Of a DNA stretch of 40,389 nt, positions 26,724-34,229 are shown piece by piece. Both the position numbers and the translations under genes were made by a program. Source of the stretch: Arthrobacter sp. Bi26 (GTDB taxonomy: Bacteria > Actinomycetota > Actinomycetes > Actinomycetales > Micrococcaceae); the NCBI RefSeq assembly GCF_918697925.1, contig NZ_CAKKMF010000042.1, forward strand, positions 1 through 40,389, read 5' to 3'. The notes beneath the pieces were generated by a model. That model made no database searches. It saw only the letters and a program-made list of their open reading frames with translations, and was not told where the DNA came from. Position 1 is the stretch's first letter. Every line of letters starts with the position of its first letter.

Positions 26724-27712
26724 GCACCGCCACGACACCCAAGCTGAAGACGTCGGCCATGATCGCGTCCTTCGCGGATCCGGGCCAGAAGACCAAGTCC
26801 GCGCCGTTCGGGCACGCCCTGGTCAAGGCCGCGCAGGACAACGACAAGATCGTGGGACTGACCGCGGACCTGGGCAAGTACACGGACATGCACATCTTCG
26901 CCCAGGCCTTCCCGGAACGCTTCTTCCAGATGGGCATGGCCGAGCAGCTGCTCTTCGGCGCCGCGGCCGGCCTGGCGGAGACGGGCCTGGTCCCGTTCGC
27001 TTCCACGTACTCGGTGTTCGCCGCCCGGCGCGCCTACGACTTCCTGTGCCTGGACGCCGCCGAGCCGAACCTCAATGTCAACATCGTCGGCGGCCTCCCT
27101 GGACTGACCACCGGCTACGGCCCCAGCCACCAGGCGACGGAGGACATGGCGATCTTCCGGGGCATGCCCAACCTGACCATCGTGGACCCCTGCGACTCCC
27201 TGGACATCGAGCAGGCCGTCCCGCAACTGGCGGCCAGCGAGGGGCCCACATACCTGCGGCTGCTGCGCGGCAACGTCCCCACCGTGCTGGACGAATACGA
27301 CTACACGTTCGAACTCGGCAGGGCCAAAGTTCTGCGCGGGGGCAATGACGTCGTCTTCATCGCCAGCGGGCTCATGACCATGCGGGCGCTTCAGGCGGCC
27401 GAGGCGCTGGCGGCACACCACGTGGATGTCGCCGTCGTCCATGCCCCCACCATCAAGCCGTTCGACACCGCAACGGTCCTCGCCGAGCTGAACACCGACC
27501 GCCTCGCGGTCACGCTGGAGAACCACAGCATGGTGGGAGGCCTCTTCGAGACCGTCGCCTCGGCCGTGGTCACGGCCGGACTCGGCAAGCGGGTGGTGCC
27601 GGTGGCGCTGCCGGACGAGTTCCTCGACGCCGGCGCGCTGCCCACCCTGCACGAACGGTACGGGCTCTCGGTGCAGAGGATCGTCGCCCAGGTGCTCGCC
27701 GAGCTTGCCTGA
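26720..27712 (+). CDS. Transketolase, C-terminal (pyrimidine-binding) subunit
   Basis: This 330-residue protein has the pyrimidine domain, with Glu75 in MGMAEQ as the residue that activates the thiamine ring, then YGPSHQATEDMAIFRGMPNL (substrate and cofactor loop), and the C-terminal transketolase domain with ENHSMVGGLFETVA. Together with the preceding gene it makes a complete enzyme. The ATG overlaps the N-subunit stop. Downstream, 102 bp separate it from the regulator gene, which has its own operators. Confidence 0.93.
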   Translation: MSTATTPKLKTSAMIASFADPGQKTKSAPFGHALVKAAQDNDKIVGLTADLGKYTDMHIFAQAFPERFFQMGMAEQLLFGAAAGLAETGLVPFASTYSVFAARRAYDFLCLDAAEPNLNVNIVGGLPGLTTGYGPSHQATEDMAIFRGMPNLTIVDPCDSLDIEQAVPQLAASEGPTYLRLLRGNVPTVLDEYDYTFELGRAKVLRGGNDVVFIASGLMTMRALQAAEALAAHHVDVAVVHAPTIKPFDTATVLAELNTDRLAVTLENHSMVGGLFETVASAVVTAGLGKRVVPVALPDEFLDAGALPTLHERYGLSVQRIVAQVLAELA

Positions 27713-27758
27713 GGATGCGCGGGGCCGGCAACTGCCGGTCCCGCGTCCGTGCCGTACC

Positions 27759-27792
27759 ATCAACTGTTAACACACCAACTGTAGACAGTTGA
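27759..27792 (+). promoter_or_regulatory. Operators of the GntR regulator at its own promoter
   Basis: CAACTGT-TA-ACA (27761-27772) and CAACTGT-AG-ACAGTTG (27776-27791) are two adjacent sites, the second with perfect 7-bp arms and the same 2-bp spacing as O1-O3. They lie 23-55 bp before the ATG of the FCD-family regulator, so autoregulation is expected. Confidence 0.75.
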
Positions 27793-27814
27793 CCACTGAC
27801 AGTGAGGACACACC

Positions 27815-28474
27815 ATGGCCGGAGCAACAGCCCCGCTTCTCGGACTGGAAAAGAAGAGCCTCCGCGAGCAGGCGCTATCCGCCCTGCGCACGGCCATCAC
27901 GAGCGGTGAACTGGAGCCCGGCCGGCATCTGGTGGAGACCGAACTTTCCGACATGCTCCAGATCAGCCGGGGAACACTGCGTGAGGCCCTGCGCCAGCTG
28001 GAACAGGAAGGACTGCTGTCGGCAGGACCGCGCGGCCGGCTGTCCGTGCGGCACCTGGACGGCAAGGAAATCCGGGACATCTTCGCCGTCCGGGCGGCGC
28101 TCGAATCGCTGGCGGTCCGGACGCTGTGTGAATTGCCGGACCGGGCCTCGGTGATTGCATCCCTGCGCTCGGCCGTGGATGCCATGGCCGCGGCCGCCGA
28201 GGCGGGCCTGGAGGAAAGGATTGAATCCGATCTCGAGTTCCACCGGACACTGTGCCGGCTTACCGGAAACGAGACCCTGCTGCACTCCTGGGAGTCGCTT
28301 GAGGGCTCCATTCGGATGTCCATCATGTTTGCCGGGATCGAGCGGGCCGTCAAGAACATGAGCGTGGACCGGCACCACGACATCGTCGCGGCCATCGAGA
28401 CGGGCAACGCGACGCTGGCCCGCACCACGGTCCTCGAACACATGGATGTCGCCGCAGCCAACCTGGTGGCTTAG
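27815..28474 (+). CDS. GntR-family (FadR subfamily, FCD domain) transcriptional regulator
   Basis: This 219-residue regulator has an N-terminal winged helix (15-80) with SRGTLREALRQLEQEGLL as recognition and wing elements, and a helical FCD ligand domain (85-215). Asp139, His143, His187 or 188, and His209 are placed like the metal-binding residues of FCD proteins, which bind organic acids or sugar phosphates. It is downstream of the transketolase genes and behind two operators matching those in the divergent promoter, so it very likely represses the cluster and itself until the substrate or an intermediate binds. GTGAGGA precedes the ATG. Confidence 0.92.
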   Translation: MAGATAPLLGLEKKSLREQALSALRTAITSGELEPGRHLVETELSDMLQISRGTLREALRQLEQEGLLSAGPRGRLSVRHLDGKEIRDIFAVRAALESLAVRTLCELPDRASVIASLRSAVDAMAAAAEAGLEERIESDLEFHRTLCRLTGNETLLHSWESLEGSIRMSIMFAGIERAVKNMSVDRHHDIVAAIETGNATLARTTVLEHMDVAAANLVA

Positions 28475-28480
28475 CCGGCG

Positions 28481-29260
28481 TCAGTAGTCCACGATCGCGC
28501 CGGCGGAGATGTTGACGGTCGCGTCCGTGATGGCCGCGGCCTTGTCCGAGACGATGAAGGAAGCCACGTTTCCGACGTCCGTCAGCGTGGCCGTGCGGTT
28601 CAAGTGCGCGGCCTTGGCAATCTCCACCACGATCTCCTCGCGGCCCTCGGCCTGCCAGGGGATGGTTTCGATAATGCCGCCGGTGACCATGGTGACCACC
28701 CTGATGCCGTGTTTTCCCAGCTCGAGGGCCCACTGCCGGCGCAGCCCCTCCATGGCGTCGAGCGCCACCTTGAAGCCGCCCAGGCCGGGGATGGTCTGCG
28801 GGCCCGAGCCGCCGAACATGAGCACGACCCCGGAGCGCTGCTTGACCATGTAGGCGGCGGCCGCGCGGGTGGTAAGGAAGTGCGTACGGGCGGCCAGGGT
28901 GATGGGCCGGGTGAAGTCATCCACATCAATTTCCATGAGCGGCTCCTGCACGTCGCCGAACGAGATCACGTTGAAGGAGATGTCGATCCTCTTGCTCTTC
29001 TTCGCCACCCGGCTTACGAAGGCATCCACCTGCTCCTCGTCCAGGGCGTCGACGACGGCGGTCTCGGCCGTGCCGCCGGCCTCACGAATGTCATGGGCTA
29101 CTTTTTCCAGTCGCGATTCGGTCCTCCCGGCAATGTGGACCGTGGCGCCGTCGGCCGCGAAAGCCCTCGCCACCGCCCCGCCGACCGCACCTCCGCCGCC
29201 GTAGATCAGGGCGGTCTTGCCGTGAAGCAAGCCGTTTTCCGGAATCCCGATATTCAGCAT
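28481..29260 (-). CDS. Divergent SDR-family protein lacking the catalytic tyrosine
   Basis: This 259-residue protein keeps the SDR Rossmann start, ALIYGGGGAVGGAVARAF (17-34), and an Arg-rich AGRTESR that suits NADP(H). The NNAG motif is replaced by FNVISFG (96-102). In the active-site region, PGLGGFKVALDAM carries Lys154, but the residue four before it is Leu150, not Tyr, and no Ser is in the usual place. It may therefore be a non-catalytic or altered SDR. The ATG at 29260 is the start of the domain; the ribosome site is weak (GGCAGG). It is divergent from the XRE-ImmA module and convergent with the GntR gene. Confidence 0.85.
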   Translation of the reverse strand: MLNIGIPENGLLHGKTALIYGGGGAVGGAVARAFAADGATVHIAGRTESRLEKVAHDIREAGGTAETAVVDALDEEQVDAFVSRVAKKSKRIDISFNVISFGDVQEPLMEIDVDDFTRPITLAARTHFLTTRAAAAYMVKQRSGVVLMFGGSGPQTIPGLGGFKVALDAMEGLRRQWALELGKHGIRVVTMVTGGIIETIPWQAEGREEIVVEIAKAAHLNRTATLTDVGNVASFIVSDKAAAITDATVNISAGAIVDY

Positions 29261-29595
29261 GGTCGCCTGCCTAGTGCCGCGGAGTTCGTGAATTCCCTCA
29301 ACTATGTTCTTGCGGAGGGCCGGTGGCAAGAGGACCGGGAGCCGCGCGGACTGTCCCGGCCCGCGGCGTGGCGGGGCCGATTGCCACGCCGGGACCCGGC
29401 CAGGCGTCCCCCCAAAGCACACTCCTGGCCGAACCACGACGTGCCGGCGGACTGTTGCCGCCCCAGCACACAGAGAATTGGACACGTCCAATTCTCGCCC
29501 TGAGCGTACCCGGAACAGATTAGACATGTCCAATCTGCTACACTCGCAGGCGACCTGACGTTTTGTGACAAACCGCGCCTGATGAAATTTGTCCG
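29261..29595. other. Divergent intergenic region between the SDR and XRE genes
   Basis: No gene is seen in these 335 bp. Positions 29261-29460 are GC-rich with a distant inverted pair GTGGCAA (29323-29329) and TTGCCAC (29381-29387). Positions 29473-29537 hold two strong operators, listed separately. TACACT at 29539-29544 is a possible -10 for the rightward XRE gene, and TACGCT on the minus strand (29503-29508) a possible -10 leftward. Confidence 0.6.
29473..29537. promoter_or_regulatory. Twin palindromic operators, 42 bp centre to centre
   Basis: Site A (29473-29496) has 11-bp arms GAGAATTGGAC and GTCCAATTCTC separated by AC... with no mismatch in the arms. Site B (29516-29537) has arms CAGATTAGACA and TGTCCAATCTG with one mismatch. 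The shared core is ATTGGACANGTCCAAT. The centres are 42 bp apart, four helical turns, so two dimers would sit on the same DNA face. They lie between the divergent SDR and XRE genes. Which protein binds is not known. Confidence 0.85.
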
Positions 29596-30048
29596 ATGAA
29601 AGAAGCCACTGTGAGCGACGACCAGCCGACCTCAGCGCCGGGTCTAGCCCTGGCCCGTAAGCTGAACATCCTCTTGGATACCGCCGAAGCCGAGGGCCGG
29701 AAAATTACCTTCAATGACGTCCGGGACGCCATGTCCGCGGCGGGGACGCCGCTCTCGCGGGCCAGGTGGCATTACATGCGATCGGGCTCGGGGCCGGCCG
29801 TCAAAAAAGTCGAACTCCTGCAGAACCTGGCCAAATTCTTCGGCGTAAACGAGAACTACCTGATCCACGGCGACGACGAACTTCCGCCCCGGGTGGAGGC
29901 GCAGCTTGATTTGCTCGCCTCCATGCGGGCGAATAAGGTGCGCAACTTCGCCGCCCGCCAACTGGACGGCCTTTCCCCGGAAACCCTGCTCCAGATCCGG
30001 GACCTGATCGACGAGCAACTCTCCCGCGGGGATTCCGGCGAGCACTGA
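29596..30048 (+). CDS. XRE-family regulator, EspR-like
   Basis: This 150-residue protein matches the layout of mycobacterial EspR: an N-terminal helix-turn-helix (about 20-95; LARKLNILLDTAEA, then LSRARWHYMRSGSG, then ELLQNLAKFFGVNENYL) and a C-terminal helical dimerisation domain with LLASMRANKVRNFAARQLDGLSPETLLQIRDLIDE. EspR is a nucleoid-like regulator of secretion and cell-envelope genes. The ATG at 29596 has no ribosome site; the GTG at 29611 with GAAAGAAG upstream is a plausible alternative. It leads a module with an ImmA-type peptidase, as phage-like ImmR/ImmA pairs do, so its activity may be ended by proteolysis. That link is inference. Confidence 0.85.
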   Translation: MKEATVSDDQPTSAPGLALARKLNILLDTAEAEGRKITFNDVRDAMSAAGTPLSRARWHYMRSGSGPAVKKVELLQNLAKFFGVNENYLIHGDDELPPRVEAQLDLLASMRANKVRNFAARQLDGLSPETLLQIRDLIDEQLSRGDSGEH

Positions 30049-30164
30049 CGCCCCCGAGTCCCTAACTACGCTTTGACCTGCACTGATACGATTCTGGCGA
30101 GGCCTGGCCGTCAGGAAGTGGCGTGTCCACGCTGACGCACTATCAACAGCCAAGGACTCGGAAC

Positions 30165-30647
30165 ATGGATTACGACGCCGCCCGGTCGCGGGCACGGGAA
30201 GCAGAGGCCAGCCTCCGCCTCAGCGAGCCGGTTTCGCTGGCATCAATCCAGGCGCACCTTGAACGGCAGAGGGGCCGGAAGATCGTCATCAAGCCGATCG
30301 AAGGGGCAACCGATAAAGTCTGCGGGCTCTGGTTCGGCCTTGATCACATGGACCTCATCATGCATGCCCGGGCTGCCTCCGAAGTCCACCGGCAACAGAT
30401 TGTCCTTCACGAGTTCGCCCACATGGTCCTGCGCCACGAGCAGGAGATCGTGTCCGTCGACTACGCCGGCACGTTCTTCCCGGACCTCGACCCGGAGCGC
30501 GTAGTCAAGGCGCTCAAGCGGACGGATTTCCTCGATGAGCTCGAGGTCACCGCCGAGCTCCTGGCTGACCGCCTCGCCGCGCGAATCCGCAACTCCCAGG
30601 ACCGCTCCGGCGGCCAGCCGGGCAACTTCAGTTCGGTCTTCGGATGA
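30165..30647 (+). CDS. ImmA/IrrE-family metallopeptidase
   Basis: This 160-residue protein carries the zinc motif HEFAH in IVLHEFAHMVLRHE, with a third acidic ligand likely in LEVTAELLADRLA, the usual ImmA/IrrE arrangement. Family members cleave a partner XRE repressor on a signal. ATG at 30165 has AAGGA eight bases upstream; GTG at 30123 with AGGAAG upstream would add 14 residues and cannot be excluded. TGATACGAT at 30084-30092 is an extended -10, so the gene may have its own promoter besides read-through from the XRE gene. Its stop overlaps the next start (ATGA). Confidence 0.88.
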   Translation: MDYDAARSRAREAEASLRLSEPVSLASIQAHLERQRGRKIVIKPIEGATDKVCGLWFGLDHMDLIMHARAASEVHRQQIVLHEFAHMVLRHEQEIVSVDYAGTFFPDLDPERVVKALKRTDFLDELEVTAELLADRLAARIRNSQDRSGGQPGNFSSVFG

Positions 30648-31594
30648 TCCAGCTCCTGATGGCGGCGGTCCTCTTCGTTCTCGCCGCGGTCCGCATCCCG
30701 GCCGTGGTCCGGAACGGCCGGGACACCGTGTTCCTTGCGGCGGTGTTCGCCGGGATCGCTTCGGTGCTGATGTCGCCGGCCGTGTACGCCACGGTCGATG
30801 CCGTCATCGGCGGCACCAACGTCGTCAAGCTGGCCCTGCACTCCTCAATGATCGTCGGACTCTGGTATCTCCGGTGCGCAGTCCTCGAGGCAATCATGCC
30901 CCCGGACACGCGGCGGGCCCTGATCCGCACGCTGCCGCTGACCGCCACCCTGATCCTGCAGCTGCTGTTCTTCGTCCTGACCGGCCCCACCACCACGACA
31001 GGCACCTGGGGCCTCTACCACGAGCGGCTGCCCGCCGCCCTGTTCTCGGCCATGCTCATCGTATTTGTCGGGTGGGTCTGCGCCGGCGTCGCGGCCACGT
31101 GCTTCCGCTACATCCCGCGGATGCGCCGGTCCTTCAGGGTCGGCTTCACCATGGTCGGCGTCGGCTGTGTCGTCGGCATGCTCGTGGTGGTCACGTTCAC
31201 GATCGGGCTGCTCTCCGTCCCGATCCCGGCGCTCCTGGCCCTCCCGGTGCCATCCCAGGCGGCCATTGGAGTCTTGGAAATGGTCACCATCGTCCTGGTC
31301 GGGGCAGGCCTGACGGTACCAGCCCTGGCCGGCCGGACCGGGCGCAAACGGCGGGCCCGCTGGGAGGCCGACACGCTCGCCGGCGTCGAACCCATCAGGG
31401 AACGGATTTTGCAGGATGTTGACCCGGAACGCCTCCTCGAAAGCGACCCCGCCGCGCCAGCCCGGGACCGGCTTCACCGGATGATCGTCGAGGTCTGGGA
31501 CGCTGAGCTGGCGTCCGGCGGGACCCTGACCCCGCAGGAGCGCGCCTTCCTCCTGGCTGCCGAAGAGCAGCTTGACCTGAATCGGCTCCCGTGA
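30644..31594 (+). CDS. MAB_1171c-type multi-pass membrane protein
   Basis: This 316-residue protein has about seven hydrophobic segments in the first 230 residues (for instance 1-20, 27-50, 62-80, 93-113, 128-152, 165-190, 202-225). A cytosolic C-terminal domain of about 85 residues follows, rich in Arg, Glu and Leu. The pattern resembles the actinobacterial family annotated as MAB_1171c putative transporter, for which no function is established. Its tight coupling with a peptidase upstream and an oxygenase-like protein downstream suggests a sensor or channel that signals to the XRE/ImmA pair; this is inference. Confidence 0.75.
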   Translation: MIQLLMAAVLFVLAAVRIPAVVRNGRDTVFLAAVFAGIASVLMSPAVYATVDAVIGGTNVVKLALHSSMIVGLWYLRCAVLEAIMPPDTRRALIRTLPLTATLILQLLFFVLTGPTTTTGTWGLYHERLPAALFSAMLIVFVGWVCAGVAATCFRYIPRMRRSFRVGFTMVGVGCVVGMLVVVTFTIGLLSVPIPALLALPVPSQAAIGVLEMVTIVLVGAGLTVPALAGRTGRKRRARWEADTLAGVEPIRERILQDVDPERLLESDPAAPARDRLHRMIVEVWDAELASGGTLTPQERAFLLAAEEQLDLNRLP

Positions 31595-32478
31595 TGGGTC
31601 CCGCTGCGGCCATCCGGACGCGCTTCACCCATCCGACCCGGCGCCCGCGGCCCGCCGGCACCGACCCGCACACGACCTACCGGGACATGGTGCTGTTCGA
31701 CTTCCAGGCCGAGATCCACGCCGGGTTCTTTGTCTCCTACTACCGCAACTTCGCGGTCCCCTCGATCGCCCGGACCCTGACGGGGACAGGCGAGATGGCG
31801 GCCCGCCCGCTGAAGCGCTCCTACGACACCGGGATCGTCATCCACGAGATCATCGCCAACGGCTTTGACCACGAACGCAGCCGCGCCATGATCGGGCTGC
31901 TCCGTCGTGTCCATGCGGGCGTTCCGGGCAGCGCCGAGGACTTCGTCTACGTGCTCATGACACTTCTCGTCCTGCCGTTGAGATGGGCCGACGCCCATGG
32001 CTGGCGGCGGCTGACCGACCTCGAGAAGGAAGCCGCAACCGCCTTCTACACCGAGCTGGGCAGCCGGATGGGCCTCGGCCCTGTCCCGGCGTCCTACGAG
32101 GCCGCCTGCCGCTTCCTGGACGACTACGAGGCCCGGAATCTGGGCCCCAGCCCGGAGGGGGCAGCCCTTCTCGCCGCCACGGTTCCGGCACTGGAGAACC
32201 GGCTGCCCGCCTGGCTTCGCTGCTTTACCCCGCTCGTCCTGGCCCTGATGATGGACAGGCCCCAGGTGGCCGATGCCCTCGGGCTGAAGCGGGCACCGGC
32301 TGCCCTGAGGCTCGCGTTCAACACTGTTCTGCGCGCACGGGCCGTCGAAGTCCGGACCAGGCCGCTGCCGACGAGTCCTTCGTTTGTCCCGGGCACCGCA
32401 AACATTGCCGTCTACCCGGGCGGATACACGCTGGGCCAGATCGGACCCGAGGCCGGCCTCAACGCTGCACGACGCTAG
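31594..32478 (+). CDS. MpaB-family (DUF2236) oxygenase-like protein
   Basis: This 294-residue protein resembles the DUF2236/MpaB family, which includes the fungal ER-bound oxygenase MpaB and bacterial latex oxygenases. Features are GIVIHEIIANGFDHERSR, VHAGVPGSAEDFVYVLMTLLVLPLRWA, an Ala/Leu-rich helical core, and the family-like ending YPGGYTLGQIGPE. Histidines in the first two blocks are candidates for haem or metal binding. The start is ATG at 31594 overlapping the stop of the membrane protein (TGATG); GTG at 31591 is equally placed. It ends the four-gene module. No substrate can be named. Confidence 0.75.
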   Translation: MGPAAAIRTRFTHPTRRPRPAGTDPHTTYRDMVLFDFQAEIHAGFFVSYYRNFAVPSIARTLTGTGEMAARPLKRSYDTGIVIHEIIANGFDHERSRAMIGLLRRVHAGVPGSAEDFVYVLMTLLVLPLRWADAHGWRRLTDLEKEAATAFYTELGSRMGLGPVPASYEAACRFLDDYEARNLGPSPEGAALLAATVPALENRLPAWLRCFTPLVLALMMDRPQVADALGLKRAPAALRLAFNTVLRARAVEVRTRPLPTSPSFVPGTANIAVYPGGYTLGQIGPEAGLNAARR

Positions 32479-32491
32479 ATTCTGCACGGCC

Positions 32492-34120
32492 CTAGATTCT
32501 GGGCGGCCCTCCCGGGTCTCCACCGCCGGGGCTTGCCGCGGGTCCGACGGCCGGACCACCCGCAGGCCCTGCGTAAGCCGGTACCGGCAGCTCGCCCGGA
32601 TCGACGGGACCCATATCGAGGTGGAACGGCGGATATTCGTCCCGCATGAGGGCAACGTAGGCGATGACGCGGTAGATCCAGCGGTTCAGACCGAGCAGGA
32701 GGTCGAAGATCCCCCGCCAGTATTGACCTGTGAACAACAGGATCACACCGGCAATGAGGACCAGCAGCCCCAGGAGGGAGATGCCCACTCCATGCTGTTC
32801 CCACTGGCCGTCACGGTACTCCCACGTCCTCGCGGTCCCCGTCAGGACACCGATGATCAGCAGATGCGGAATGGCCAGCAGCCACGATTTCACCAGCACC
32901 AGGCCGCGGGATAGCCGTTCGGGATAGTCGACGTCGAAGTCCGCCGGGTAATCCGTGCGAGCCAGCGTGAAGGGCGGATAGGCGTCCGTTCCGATCGCGC
33001 TGAAGGCGTAGAAGGCCACGCGCCAGTTCCAGCGGATCACGCCGGCATTGAAATTGAACAGCGAGCGCGGGTAGCGCGCCGTGAACAGGATCGCGAACCA
33101 AGCCACGATCGTGACCACTCCGAAGGCGAACCAGAGGAAGAACAGGATGATGCAGTGCGGGATGGCCAGGAACCACTTCACGAGCCACATCCACCGTGAG
33201 AGATTCGGGTCGAGATAGCCGTGGAGGCGCGCCGGGTAGACGTACGGGGTAGTCGCTCCCGGGGTCACCGGATACTGAGGTCCCGGCGCGGCAGCGTAGG
33301 CCGCTACAGCACCCGGCGGGGCTGCGGTGTTCTGCTGGCCGGGGGCGGCCCCGGGCGGGTAGGGTCCGGCCTGATACGGCTGGCCGGGCTGGGCTGGCAG
33401 GTAGCCGGGAGGGACTCCGCTGCCGGTCCCGCCTTGGCCCGGCCCACCACGGCCGAGTCCTGCGGCGCCCAGCACGATCAGCGGCACTCCGATCAGCAGC
33501 ATCACGAGGCCGCCGATCAGCAGGCCAATGAACATCGGCAAGAACAGATCGGTGCGTGCCCCTGCCTGCAGATTCACGCTTACCGGTGAACTCGCGTCGG
33601 CGTTCATGACCACCGCGGCCCAAGCTCCGGAGCGAAGGTCCCATGTCAGTTCCTGTTCCCCCGGGCCCGTGGCAGTCGCGGCCCAGAAGTTCTGCTGCGC
33701 CGGATCGGACGGGATGCTGGCACCGTTCACTTCGCGGTACAGCGCGCGGAAGGGGTTGAAACGGACGTCGACGATTTCGGTGCGCCGGACACCGGCCAGG
33801 TATGCCGCGACGTCGGCCCGCGGGGCAATTCCGATGAAGATTTCCTTGCCGGGATCGGTGGTGGAACCGCGGAGCAGCACGCTGCCCGCAAAGTCCACCG
33901 GGACGCCGTCGTTCACGCCGCCTCCGGTCATGAGATCCAGCCGGGGGGTCGTCAGCGCGTAGGAATTGGCTGAGAACTGCTCCGACGGCGTGATGAAGTA
34001 CCTGCCGTCGCGCTGCTGGTAATTGACCCAGCCCGCGAAGCCGGCGACCGCCAGCAGTCCCAGACCGACCAGCGCGCAAAGCGAGCCGATCACCAGCATG
34101 ACAATCCGGCCTGCTTTCAT
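32492..34120 (-). CDS. DUF4389 membrane protein with N-terminal exported domain
   Basis: This 542-residue protein has a first transmembrane helix (about 4-27), an exported domain of about 150 residues with repeated Thr/Ser-rich strands, a second helix (about 188-215) and a Pro/Gly/Gln/Tyr-rich linker (about 220-290). Two DUF4389 repeats follow: DPNLSRWMWLVKWFLAIPHCIILFFLW, then RGLVLVKSWLLAIPHLLIIGVL, each ahead of further helices. The repeat ends with YPRSLFNFN and LLGLNRWIYR. DUF4389 proteins are of unknown role. The ATG at 34120 has AAAGGA upstream. A GTG 33 bases further out is an alternative. It is convergent with the MpaB gene with 13 bp between stops. Confidence 0.88.
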   Translation of the reverse strand: MKAGRIVMLVIGSLCALVGLGLLAVAGFAGWVNYQQRDGRYFITPSEQFSANSYALTTPRLDLMTGGGVNDGVPVDFAGSVLLRGSTTDPGKEIFIGIAPRADVAAYLAGVRRTEIVDVRFNPFRALYREVNGASIPSDPAQQNFWAATATGPGEQELTWDLRSGAWAAVVMNADASSPVSVNLQAGARTDLFLPMFIGLLIGGLVMLLIGVPLIVLGAAGLGRGGPGQGGTGSGVPPGYLPAQPGQPYQAGPYPPGAAPGQQNTAAPPGAVAAYAAAPGPQYPVTPGATTPYVYPARLHGYLDPNLSRWMWLVKWFLAIPHCIILFFLWFAFGVVTIVAWFAILFTARYPRSLFNFNAGVIRWNWRVAFYAFSAIGTDAYPPFTLARTDYPADFDVDYPERLSRGLVLVKSWLLAIPHLLIIGVLTGTARTWEYRDGQWEQHGVGISLLGLLVLIAGVILLFTGQYWRGIFDLLLGLNRWIYRVIAYVALMRDEYPPFHLDMGPVDPGELPVPAYAGPAGGPAVGPAASPGGGDPGGPPRI

Positions 34121-34229
34121 GGCCGCCGTCCTTTCAGATGGTCCGTTTGCCACGCCCGGATGGGCAGGACTTCCGGAAGCTGGCGGCCCGGGCCGCTACC
34201 GCCCGAGCGAAGTCAGAGGAAGAACGCTT

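Noticed and set aside
25818..27712. Sulfoglycolytic transketolase (SqwGH-type) pathway
   Set aside because: A split transketolase and an isomerase are shared with that pathway, but the DhaK-DhaL kinase and lack of any sulfolactaldehyde reductase or sulfonate exporter point to phosphorylated ketoses.
26297..27763. A 488-codon open frame on the minus strand across the transketolase genes
   Set aside because: It is antisense to two well-conserved transketolase halves and has a low-complexity Gly/Arg/Asp composition.
29596..30647. Remnant of a prophage or integrative element
   Set aside because: An XRE-ImmA pair is typical of such elements, but no integrase, att repeat, tRNA or phage gene is near, and the following genes are a membrane protein and an oxygenase-like protein.
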